This document shows positions 44,429 through 51,054 of a stretch of DNA of 51,054 nucleotides, one piece after another. Under the pieces are notes generated by a model. It was not told the DNA's origin. It searched no databases and saw only the letters and a list, made by a program, of their open reading frames with translations. A program made the position numbers and the translations under genes. The DNA is from Nitrospirales bacterium. GTDB lineage: Bacteria; Nitrospirota; Nitrospiria; Nitrospirales; UBA8639. The DNA lies in NCBI GenBank assembly GCA_021603905.1, contig BQIU01000023.1, positions 1 through 51,054 on the forward strand, given 5' to 3'. Position 1 is the stretch's first letter. Each line of letters begins with the position of its first letter.

Positions 44429-46840
44429 ATGGACGATGCCCACCCTACCAAGCTTGTCCACACGGAAGTCACGAACATGCAGAGCGGGCAACCATATCGC
44501 TTGAAGGGTCGCGGGGTGAGCATTGCCCACCAACAACTCCTCAAACAGCGTTCACCTTGGCACCAGTGGATGACCTGGCTATTGGCCATTGTCTTCGGCC
44601 TCTCGCCATCGCTGGTGGTTGCCGCAACCGTCCCCATTCCCGAACAAGAAGACGGGGCCTTACAGGTCTGGAACGAAAAGACCAAGTACTACTTGGTGAT
44701 TTCCGTCGATCAACAAGACGTACCCGGAGCCAAGCTCTCCTTTACGCTGACAGACGCCGTGCTGGTCGCCAAACAATTTGAAGCTCTAGGCTACCGCCCT
44801 CTGGTCAAAGATCACATCGTCGGATCTCTCGCGGAAAAAGAAACTGTTATTACTGCACTGCGAAAAATTCGTGACTTGCCGGAATGGGCTTCCGTTGTCA
44901 TCTATTACAGCGGCCATGGGGTCGCGAGTCCCGACGACAAAGATGTGGCATTACAACTCGCCGATCAGACTATTCTTGACTATGGCTTGGGCATCAAGGT
45001 ATCAGACCTGATTGAATCGGCCAGAGACAAGAATTACAACGGCGAGCTGCACCTGATCATCGATGCTTGTTTTAGCGGAACCGGCGCCTTTACCGGAGCC
45101 CTCACCCTCAAGGAACTTGGCCCCAAAACCACGATTCTGACATCCAGCGCCACGACCCAAAATTCCATCGCGATCACCCTGGCGAACGGTACCAAGCTGA
45201 GCGCCTTTACCCATGCCTTGTTGCAAGCTACGGGGAAAGATTGGGCAAAAGCCGATGACAACGGCGATGGCATCTTGCGCTTTGGGGAAATCCATACCTA
45301 TAGCTCCAATCAACTTACACAATGGTATTTGGAAGGCCGCCTCACAGTGGGGAAAGAAAAAACGCGCATCAAGATGAATCCTCAATTAATCGGAGGGCGT
45401 CACCAAGAAGTCATCCTGGCCTACGACAGAACAAAGGTGCAGCGCTGGGCGTCATCTTCAAGGCAGGCCTTGCAACTGGTTGCTCTGGAACGCAATCTTG
45501 TTCCAACTCAGCCAGTCACCGCTACAAACGGCACATCAAAACCGGAAATTCCCCAAGAAGCCCAGCTCTTAGCCAAGCAACTGACTCCAAAGGACGACGA
45601 CCCCTACGCGCAAGGGATTAAAGCTCAAGCCCAAGGCCGCTTGGATGAAGCGGATACCCTACTTGCCCAAGCCTTAGACCGTGAAGCTGCACATGAGGAA
45701 CGACTGGCCAAGATTTACTTGGCCCGTGGCCGCAATGAAACCTACAAGGGAAACTACAAAAACGCCTTGCCCTGGTACAAAAAACGGATCGCCTTGAGAC
45801 CAACCAAAGACCCGGCACTGCTCAATGAATTCGGGCAGGCTTGGCAAAACGCCGGACTATATGACCAAGCCCTCCCCTACTATACTGAGGCCTTGGCCAT
45901 TCGCGAGAAGAACCTTTCCCGAGACGACCCAGACCTGGCCATAAGCCTCAACAACCTGGCGTTATTGTATGAAACGCAAGGAAAGTACGCCGAGGCCGAG
46001 CCCCTCTACCAGCGCGCCATCCAAATCGATGAAGTCGCTCTGGGCCCTAATCATCCCGGACTAGCCACTGACCTCAACAACCTGGCGTTATTGTATGAAA
46101 CGCAAGGAAAGTACGCCGAGGCCGAGCCCCTCTACCAGCGCGCCTTAGCGATCAATGAGCAAGCGCTGGGGGCCGACCATCCCCAAGTGGCCTTGAACCT
46201 CAACAACCTGGCGTTATTGTATAAAACGCAAGGAAAGTACGCCGAGGCCGAGCCCCTCTACCAGCGCGCCTTACGCATTTCGGAAACGGCACTGGGGCCT
46301 ACTCACCCATCGGTCGCGATTCGCCTCAACAACCTGGCGGCCTTATATGATTCGCAAGGAAAGTACGCCGAGGCCGAGCCCCTCTACCAGCGCGCCTTAG
46401 CGATCAATGAGCAAGCGCTGGGGGCCGACCATCCCCAAGTGGCCTTGAACCTCAACAACCTGGCGGCCTTATATGATTCGCAAGGAAAGTACGCCGAGGC
46501 CGAGCCCCTCTACCAGCGCGCCATCCAAATCGATGAAGTCGCTCTGGGCCCTAATCATCCCGGACTAGCCACTGACCTCAACAACCTGGCGTTATTGTAT
46601 AAAACACAAGGAAAGTACGCCGAGGCCGAGCCCCTCTACCAGCGCGCATACGATATTGTTAAAGCCCGCTTGGGCCTTGACCATCCCAATACCAAAACAG
46701 TCCTGAGTAATTATGTCGACTTTTTGATGAAGGCTGAATGGCAAGAGAAGCTGATTCCTTTGGTCCCGGATCTTCGCACCGCATTTCCGGGGATATTTGC
46801 AGAAAGCAATGCGAAACGCGAAATGATGAATGCGGATTGA
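44429..46840 (+). CDS. Membrane-anchored caspase-like peptidase (C14) with TPR array
   Basis: 803 residues from the ATG at 44429 (TTGGAGGG upstream). A cytoplasmic N-terminus is followed by one hydrophobic helix at ~49-67 (signal anchor or signal peptide). The caspase/metacaspase p20 domain spans ~85-300 with H163 in YYSGHG and C214 in IIDACFSG, so the catalytic dyad is intact. A degenerate linker precedes TPRs from ~395; residues ~508-745 are six 42-residue kinesin-light-chain-type TPR units built on NNLALLYETQGKYAEAEPLY. Such proteins are widespread in bacteria and are linked to signalling, stress or programmed death, but the substrate is unknown. The C-terminal residues NAKREMMNAD run into a low-complexity tract. 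The gene is probably coupled in function to the lipoprotein gene that follows. Confidence 0.9.
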   Translation: MDDAHPTKLVHTEVTNMQSGQPYRLKGRGVSIAHQQLLKQRSPWHQWMTWLLAIVFGLSPSLVVAATVPIPEQEDGALQVWNEKTKYYLVISVDQQDVPGAKLSFTLTDAVLVAKQFEALGYRPLVKDHIVGSLAEKETVITALRKIRDLPEWASVVIYYSGHGVASPDDKDVALQLADQTILDYGLGIKVSDLIESARDKNYNGELHLIIDACFSGTGAFTGALTLKELGPKTTILTSSATTQNSIAITLANGTKLSAFTHALLQATGKDWAKADDNGDGILRFGEIHTYSSNQLTQWYLEGRLTVGKEKTRIKMNPQLIGGRHQEVILAYDRTKVQRWASSSRQALQLVALERNLVPTQPVTATNGTSKPEIPQEAQLLAKQLTPKDDDPYAQGIKAQAQGRLDEADTLLAQALDREAAHEERLAKIYLARGRNETYKGNYKNALPWYKKRIALRPTKDPALLNEFGQAWQNAGLYDQALPYYTEALAIREKNLSRDDPDLAISLNNLALLYETQGKYAEAEPLYQRAIQIDEVALGPNHPGLATDLNNLALLYETQGKYAEAEPLYQRALAINEQALGADHPQVALNLNNLALLYKTQGKYAEAEPLYQRALRISETALGPTHPSVAIRLNNLAALYDSQGKYAEAEPLYQRALAINEQALGADHPQVALNLNNLAALYDSQGKYAEAEPLYQRAIQIDEVALGPNHPGLATDLNNLALLYKTQGKYAEAEPLYQRAYDIVKARLGLDHPNTKTVLSNYVDFLMKAEWQEKLIPLVPDLRTAFPGIFAESNAKREMMNAD
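45946..46701 (+). repeat. Six near-identical 126-bp tandem repeats in the TPR coding region
   Basis: The block AAGTACGCCGAGGCCGAGCC recurs at 45983, 46109, 46235, 46361, 46487 and 46613, always 126 nt apart, with about 35 nt identical in all six. The intervening parts come in versions: IQIDEVALGPNHPGLATDL (units 1 and 5), LAINEQALGADHPQVALNL (2 and 4) and LRISETALGPTHPSVAIRL (unit 3), giving a mosaic order. Confidence 0.95.
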
Positions 46841-46931
46841 GAGGTAAAGGGGAATGATAAGTACGAAGTGCTGAATACTGAATAAAAAACATGAGGAATG
46901 CGAAATGTTAAATGCTGAATTTTGGTGCACC
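46815..46931 (+). repeat. Low-complexity ATGAATGCNGAAT-type tract
   Basis: Repeated short words such as GAAATGATGAATGCGGAT, GTGCTGAATACTGAAT and GCGAAATGTTAAATGCTGAAT cover the 3' end of the caspase/TPR gene and the start of the next. On the reverse strand this gives the well-known spurious H-S-A-F-R-I type translations. It is a degenerate simple repeat, not coding by itself. Confidence 0.7.
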
Positions 46932-47828
46932 ATGCGATTCCGATCAGCGCTCCTATCTGTGACCATCCTGACGGCCACCTTGGTCGGCTGTGATCCGCAG
47001 GAAGCGATTCAACGGTACTTTGCAGGAAAGGGCCTCAATCCATTGGCGATCCTTCGGACCGATATTACACCTGGTACGTTGATTATCGTGGGGGAAGACG
47101 GCACGCCCCATTTACGAGGGCACTTGAGCACGTATGCGACACAGGAAGAGGCCGCCCAAAAGCTGTTGCCAGTCAGTGGGTGCGGGACTGCATCAGGATG
47201 TACCGGCATCTTGAGCGGCTATCAGGAAGACCGGTCACTGACCTTCTCTGCAGCATTCTCGTTTTTTCAAGGCTTACTGCAATGGAATCCGACCGTTGAT
47301 CTAGGCTTTACCGGCAAGGTGAAGATTGACCAGATTCATTCCTACTACGAAAAGATCGAACCAGCTCATGTGGATAGGTTTTTCACGAAACGGGAAGCAC
47401 GGCCTGCGACGCAGTTTGTCTTAGGAGCTCTCAAGGACAAAGAGCGTGCGTTTGTGGTCTATGAAGTCCATCGTTCGGATCGCATGCAGATTTCATCAGC
47501 CGATGGGACAGACATCGCCCCCAGCTTGACAGTCGGTACCGCTCCAGGGGTCCCAATAGAAGGAAAGGTTAGCGTTACGTATAAGAAAATTTCAAAGGAT
47601 GAACTCCTAGTCTCAACCAATCAACCCTATGCCTTTGCGGTCAAAACCGGGGAACTGCTACCAAATGCCACCAGGGATACGGTGAGGTTCAAAGTCACCA
47701 AACCGATTGAGGCCGAGACCACCATCAAAGGCAAACCCGTGAAAGGTCCATGCCCGCAAAGCACCGACGCTTGCTATGCGCAACCCTTGATGCCAAATTT
47801 TGAGGCCGTCACCTTCGCGGATAACTGA
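46932..47828 (+). CDS. Lipoprotein of unknown function downstream of the caspase gene
   Basis: 298 residues from the ATG at 46932; a longer start at 46905 falls in the low-complexity tract. The N-terminus MRFRSALLSVTILTATLVGC ends in a lipobox (L-V-G-C20), so the protein is lipid-anchored. The mature part has two cysteines close together (SGCGTASGCTG), a beta-rich body (GTLIIVGEDGTPHLRGHLST, KIDQIHSYYEKIEPAHVDRF) and C-terminal cysteines in GPCPQSTDACYAQPL. No family recognised. It follows the caspase/TPR gene by 91 nt on the same strand and may work with it at the envelope. Confidence 0.75.
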   Translation: MRFRSALLSVTILTATLVGCDPQEAIQRYFAGKGLNPLAILRTDITPGTLIIVGEDGTPHLRGHLSTYATQEEAAQKLLPVSGCGTASGCTGILSGYQEDRSLTFSAAFSFFQGLLQWNPTVDLGFTGKVKIDQIHSYYEKIEPAHVDRFFTKREARPATQFVLGALKDKERAFVVYEVHRSDRMQISSADGTDIAPSLTVGTAPGVPIEGKVSVTYKKISKDELLVSTNQPYAFAVKTGELLPNATRDTVRFKVTKPIEAETTIKGKPVKGPCPQSTDACYAQPLMPNFEAVTFADN

Positions 47829-47886
47829 AGCCCGGCACACGCTTCCCCGTCAGTATCGCCTGCTCAATTTTTGGGACAGCATTCCA

Positions 47887-48357
47887 TTACATTGTCGAGA
47901 GGTAGGTGGCGACAAACAGAATTGTGAGCGACAGGACAAGAATCATTTGCTGAACAAACACCGCCCGCCGAATGTTGCTCATCACCACTTGCGGTTTCAC
48001 AGATTGTTGCGATGATGACGCGTACGGATCTAATACAAAGTCATGGATTAAGACTAAGCCAAATGCAATGGCAAAGAGAAAGAGTTTGAGCATGAGCACC
48101 ACTCCCCACTCCGTTTCAATTCTCGCAGATCCACCTTCGCTCAACATATTAAATGCTCCCGTCAAGATGAGAGCAATCAAGCTCATCCACGTCATCGTTC
48201 GAAATCGTTGACCAGCTTTTCGTAAGACGTCATAGGATTCGATCTCAGACCCCTGAGACTGCAACACTGGCCTCAGCACAAGATGAAGATACATCAGTCC
48301 TCCAATGAAGGTAATCGCGGCAACGAGATGAATCCAGACAACGAGAGAAAGTGGCAT
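47887..48357 (-). CDS. CopD-like four-helix membrane protein
   Basis: 156 residues with four membrane helices. The start MPLSLVVWIHLVAAITFIGG matches the first helix of CopD/DUF2269-type proteins, where the W-I-H-L histidine may bind haem or copper. The loop RFRTMTWMSLIALILTGAFN and the helices LFLFAIAFGLVLIHDFVLDP and QQMILVLSLTILFVATYLST follow. The family is associated with copper handling or cytochrome b-like roles. No copper-resistance partner is nearby, so the role is open. Convergent with the lipoprotein gene. Confidence 0.72.
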   Translation of the reverse strand: MPLSLVVWIHLVAAITFIGGLMYLHLVLRPVLQSQGSEIESYDVLRKAGQRFRTMTWMSLIALILTGAFNMLSEGGSARIETEWGVVLMLKLFLFAIAFGLVLIHDFVLDPYASSSQQSVKPQVVMSNIRRAVFVQQMILVLSLTILFVATYLSTM

Positions 48358-48746
48358 GTGAATATACGTTCCTGAATAATTTTGGCAGAAAGGACGAGAA
48401 TCGAATTTTTCTTTTGGGAAAAACTATACTGCAGGCTTTTCTAGATCGTCAAAGCCTATAAAGAAAATAATGTTCTTTTGGACTTCAGAAGAGCGTGAGA
48501 TGGTGTCAACATAGCAGATTGAGCAGCGGGTTCACACGGATGGGAAGAGAAATACATAAAGGCACAAGCGAAAACACAAAGGACAGGGTCGTTCATTCTC
48601 AATCATGATAGAGAGTAACCGATGTTTCTCCGGACTTTTAACGGAAAAACTTACAGAATCATTTAATTCATCACGACTAAATATGAGTCGTGAATTATTC
48701 TGTATCGCCCTTCAAAGCTCATGTCGATGCACAGATGACGTGATCA
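48358..48746. other. Intergenic region between the CopD-like gene and bactofilin
   Basis: About 389 nt without a gene. A hairpin CACGACT (48672-48678) / AGTCGTG (48686-48692) with flanking AATT pairs lies 55 nt downstream of the bactofilin stop and may end its transcript, although a T-run is missing. Confidence 0.45.
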
Positions 48747-49196
48747 TTAATAGGTTTTTTTGACACCATTCGTCTTCATTTCAACCGTGCCATTTAACAC
48801 CACACCATTCTCCATGGACAATTGAGGAGTATTCAGAGAACCCTCCATGACAGCCGTGGCCAGTAGCTGAACTTTTTCTTTTGCCACAATGTCTCCCTTA
48901 ATCTCTCCACGGCTGATGACGGAACCCGCGCTAATTTTTGCGGTAATCACGGCTTGTTCTCCCACCAAGAGCGTTCCTTCAGTGTGCAATTCTCCATCAA
49001 GTTTCCCATCGATTTGCACGCTCCCTTGATAACTAATCACACCTTTAAACTCAACGCCAGGGCCGATAAACGCAACCACATCGCCTTTCACCCCTGCTGG
49101 AGTTGATCCATTTCGATACCCTGAACTCCCACCATTGGTCGTTGAACCCGTTGATTGTCCATTCATCGTGTCTCGTTCATCTAATTCAATTGCCAT
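48747..49196 (-). CDS. Bactofilin
   Basis: 149 residues. A disordered N-terminus rich in G, S, T and N (GQSTGSTTNGGSSGYRNG) precedes the DUF583 beta-helix: FIGPGVEFKGVISYQGSVQI, DGKLDGELHTEGTLLVGEQA, ISAGSVISRGEIKGDIVAKE and MEGSLNTPQLSMENGVVLNG. Bactofilins polymerise without nucleotide into filaments that scaffold cell shape, wall enzymes or polar organelles. GAAAGGAACG lies before the start on the minus strand. A second bactofilin lies upstream in the same orientation. Confidence 0.94.
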   Translation of the reverse strand: MAIELDERDTMNGQSTGSTTNGGSSGYRNGSTPAGVKGDVVAFIGPGVEFKGVISYQGSVQIDGKLDGELHTEGTLLVGEQAVITAKISAGSVISRGEIKGDIVAKEKVQLLATAVMEGSLNTPQLSMENGVVLNGTVEMKTNGVKKTY

Positions 49197-49316
49197 GACT
49201 CGTTCCTTTCCCCTTCAATGAGATTATTATGGGTATTTGACCTTTCCCAGTCCATGTTGTATGCACTCATCATCGTTCTCAAACTGTTGTCGGTGGTTAC
49301 TGGAATTTTCTTTAGT

Positions 49317-49504
49317 CTATAGCGAATACATTTAATGGCCGCTTACGACATTAAGACTTTCTACGCGACATTAAACACATCAAACATCGGAAGATTATAC
49401 CCGCTTGAATTACCTGACGATAATCAACGTTTATACTACGTATTAACATTAACATTAGAGCCAGTTGGCACATTCTCGTTTCGGTATAACTAAATCGGCT
49501 ATAG
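49317..49504 (+). repeat. Short element with CTATAGC ends, copy D (188 bp)
   Basis: Left end CTATAGCGAATACATTTAA (49317-49335) and right end TAACTAAATCGGCTATAG (49487-49504). Together with short flanks it fills the 377-nt gap between the two bactofilin genes. Non-coding. Confidence 0.75.
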
Positions 49505-49573
49505 CTTGACCTTAGTCTATTTGAAGCATGTATTTTCGTTACTCACACCATTTTTGCCACCCAACATCACCTT

Positions 49574-50134
49574 CTAGCCAACTGCAATCTCCGGAACCTG
49601 AGAAGGCCACCAAGGAGGATGAGCAATCGCTTCGTGCTGGAATAATTCATTCCAGATATTCCCCGGAATTCTCCCGCCATTTATCCAAAGAGACCAGTCC
49701 GTCTCTAACACTGCACCTTCCTCCATAGACAGATACGGGGTTTTCACGGATCCTTTCACGACGGCGGAGGACTTAAGATGCAGACTCTTCTTCGCCGTCA
49801 CATTGCCGGTAATCATCCCTTGTGCGACGACGGACTCCGCCTGAATATCAGCATCCACGGTCCCCTCTTCGCCAACGATCACCGAACCGCTTGAATGGAT
49901 TTCCCCCTCCAACGTCCCATCGATTCGCATTTTCCCATCTCCGGTCATCACGCCTTTACATTCGCCACCTGGACCAATAAACGCAGAAGGATTCTCCTTC
50001 TGCCAGTCTCCAGACGCTTGTCTTCCCGTTCGTGCAAGCTTGGGTTCTCTCACAATTTTGGAAATTCGACGTATGGGATACATCGTCCCTTTCAACCGAG
50101 AAGGTCTTCCGTGCAACAAGGCAATTTGCTTCAT
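49574..50134 (-). CDS. Bactofilin with C-terminal extension
   Basis: 186 residues; AAAGGAG precedes the ATG on the minus strand. A basic N-terminus (YPIRRISKIVREPKLARTGR) leads into the DUF583 core: AFIGPGGECKGVMTGDGKMR, IDGTLEGEIHSSGSVIVGEE, QAESVVAQGMITGNVTAKKS and VKGSVKTPYLSMEEGAVLET. A tryptophan-rich tail of ~40 residues (WSLWINGG, IPGNIWNELFQHE, HPPWWPSQVPE) follows the core and is absent from the neighbouring bactofilin; it could mediate membrane or partner binding. The two proteins are paralogues and may co-polymerise. Confidence 0.92.
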   Translation of the reverse strand: MKQIALLHGRPSRLKGTMYPIRRISKIVREPKLARTGRQASGDWQKENPSAFIGPGGECKGVMTGDGKMRIDGTLEGEIHSSGSVIVGEEGTVDADIQAESVVAQGMITGNVTAKKSLHLKSSAVVKGSVKTPYLSMEEGAVLETDWSLWINGGRIPGNIWNELFQHEAIAHPPWWPSQVPEIAVG

Positions 50135-50538
50135 CGCGCTCCTTTATTCCATTGAATACGATAGGGCCGCTTCAAGAACATCGACTCCAAGCCTCTGACA
50201 ATCTTGATTCAAAACCCAGGAAAATCACTTATATTCTCGGCAGTTTTTCCAAAATCCTGATTGTTATTTGCTCAATACATGATAAAACCACATGGCGATT
50301 CTTCACGTGAGGGTCACAAATCTGAACAGAATGACCAATTGAGCTTGTATCAATTGACCATAACTTCTAAATTTTTACTTTAATCCATCAGGTCATTGAT
50401 GATGGCCAGACATCTCATGTTCAACGAACTACGTTAAAAACCTTTATGGGTCATGACAAACCCCACATCCTTTGGCTTGCGAGCATTTCCTATGTTGATG
50501 TAGTCTTTCACCTTTCCAAGTAAGGAGATGACCTTGAC
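50135..50538. other. Divergent intergenic region before the right-edge gene
   Basis: About 400 nt of AT-rich sequence between the bactofilin (minus) and the last gene (plus). It should hold both promoters. No conserved structure, tRNA or small gene with a good ribosome site was found. Confidence 0.5.
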
Positions 50539-50562
50539 TTGACAAAAGAAAGATGCGCGATC

Positions 50563-51054
50563 GTGAATACCATTCAACCCGTTACTGTTGACTCGTTGTT
50601 GAGTGAGCTCACGGCTCACCCCGTCAACTCAAACATATTTTTCATTGACTTTAGAGAACGTGTTCTCACCACGACTCAGCTGCAGATGTTTATCCGGCAC
50701 TATCACTTTTTCTGTCATCGATTCGTCAAACTCTTGGAAGGCCTGCTCTACCGTACGCCACTCGAAGAATTAGAGATGCGTGTCGAACTGACGAAAACCT
50801 TATATTCTGAACTCGGAAGTGGATCACCCAAGCACGCTCATATTCGGCAACTCGAACGGTTTGCCCAGGCTGCTGAAGTCAGTCAGCATGATCTACGGCA
50901 GACTCAACCTCTCCCAGAAATCCAGGAGTACCTCGACACCGTACAACATTTGTTTATGGAAGCCGGATACCTGCAGGCCCTTGGGGCTGAATGGGCAATC
51001 GAAACCACTGCAGTTTCAGAATTTCACTATTTCTTGCCAGGATTACAAAAATAT
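50563..51054 (+). CDS. Haem-oxygenase-like iron-containing redox protein (PqqC/CADD family), 3' truncated
   Basis: 164 residues are visible before the window ends. The start is taken as GTG at 50563; an in-frame TTG at 50539 with TAAGGAG further upstream is an alternative. The helical pattern and motifs such as RHYHFFCHRFVKLLEGLLYR, the E-L-G-S-G-S segment with HAHIRQLERFAQA, and LGAEWAIETTAVSEFHYFLP fit the haem-oxygenase-like di-metal oxidase superfamily, which includes PqqC, CADD (p-aminobenzoate synthesis) and SznF-type oxygenases. The histidine and glutamate residues could be metal ligands, but the last ligand helix lies beyond the edge. The product is therefore not assigned. Confidence 0.8.
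   Translation, partial: MNTIQPVTVDSLLSELTAHPVNSNIFFIDFRERVLTTTQLQMFIRHYHFFCHRFVKLLEGLLYRTPLEELEMRVELTKTLYSELGSGSPKHAHIRQLERFAQAAEVSQHDLRQTQPLPEIQEYLDTVQHLFMEAGYLQALGAEWAIETTAVSEFHYFLPGLQKY

Noticed and set aside
45983-46650. Regular repeats considered as a CRISPR array
   Set aside because: The 126-nt period is an exact number of codons (42), the spacers are related to one another, and the whole is in frame as TPR units.
46592-46978. 128-codon minus-strand frame across the caspase/lipoprotein junction
   Set aside because: It is the reverse of the low-complexity tract and gives the typical H-S-S/H-F-A-F-R-I composition of spurious translations; it overlaps two real plus-strand genes.

Overview
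The window looks like a chromosomal segment of a Gram-negative bacterium with a full outer membrane (tripartite RND pump, BamD-like lipoprotein), c-type cytochromes (complete system I maturation operon), an MEP isoprenoid enzyme (IspH), bactofilins and an Flp pilin. Base composition is near balanced by eye (not counted). No rRNA, tRNA or phylogenetic marker is present, so the lineage is an inference; a Nitrospirota (Nitrospira-like) bacterium would fit the mixture of a Thi4-type thiazole synthase, system I Ccm genes with a tandem OB-fold pair, bactofilins and many TPR proteins, but other Gram-negative phyla are not excluded.

Layout. 1-5.7 kb: an RND efflux operon (outer membrane factor cut by the left edge, membrane fusion protein, HAE-type pump). 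5.7-6.4 kb: non-coding, with a possible decayed RND fragment. 6.4-8.5 kb: a two-gene secreted cassette ending in a metzincin-type zinc protease. 8.6-14.7 kb: an accessory stretch with an EamA transporter whose 3' part is tandemly duplicated, a DUF4062 protein cut off at the duplication edge, a 36-codon small ORF, a tail-anchored HEAT-like protein, a probable group II intron relic, and hicAB and vapBC toxin-antitoxin pairs. 14.7-17.8 kb: thiamine module (sigma70-like promoter, TPP riboswitch, intrinsic terminator, thiC, His-type thi4). 17.9-24.9 kb: small housekeeping and hypothetical genes (TPR protein, degenerate receiver, ygfZ, SnoaL-like, EamA, Sfp-type PPTase, ferredoxin), closed by a bidirectional terminator. 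24.9-34.2 kb: smc, Flp pilin, ispH, pyrF, fabH, bamD. 34.5-43.4 kb: cytochrome c maturation, with ccdA and a TlpA-like gene on the minus strand and ccmA-B-C-(OB/CcmD-like)-E-F-G-H-I on the plus strand. 43.5-47.8 kb: an IS3-family relic, a membrane-anchored caspase/TPR protein with near-identical 126-bp repeats, and a lipoprotein. 47.9-51.05 kb: CopD-like protein, two bactofilins, and the start of a haem-oxygenase-like iron protein cut by the right edge.

How genes work together: CcdA and the two thioredoxin-like proteins supply reductant for apocytochrome thiols; CcmABC and CcmE export and chaperone haem; CcmF, CcmH and CcmI ligate it. ThiC makes the pyrimidine and Thi4 the thiazole half of thiamine under TPP control. 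A family of short intergenic elements with CTATAGC ends recurs at four or more places (near 20.2, 28.8, 34.3 and 49.3 kb). The observations most worth a second look are the OB-fold/CcmD-like fusion in the ccm operon, the caspase/TPR gene with homogenised repeats and a duplicated promoter around an IS relic, and the layered decay of the 9.1-12.8 kb accessory region.
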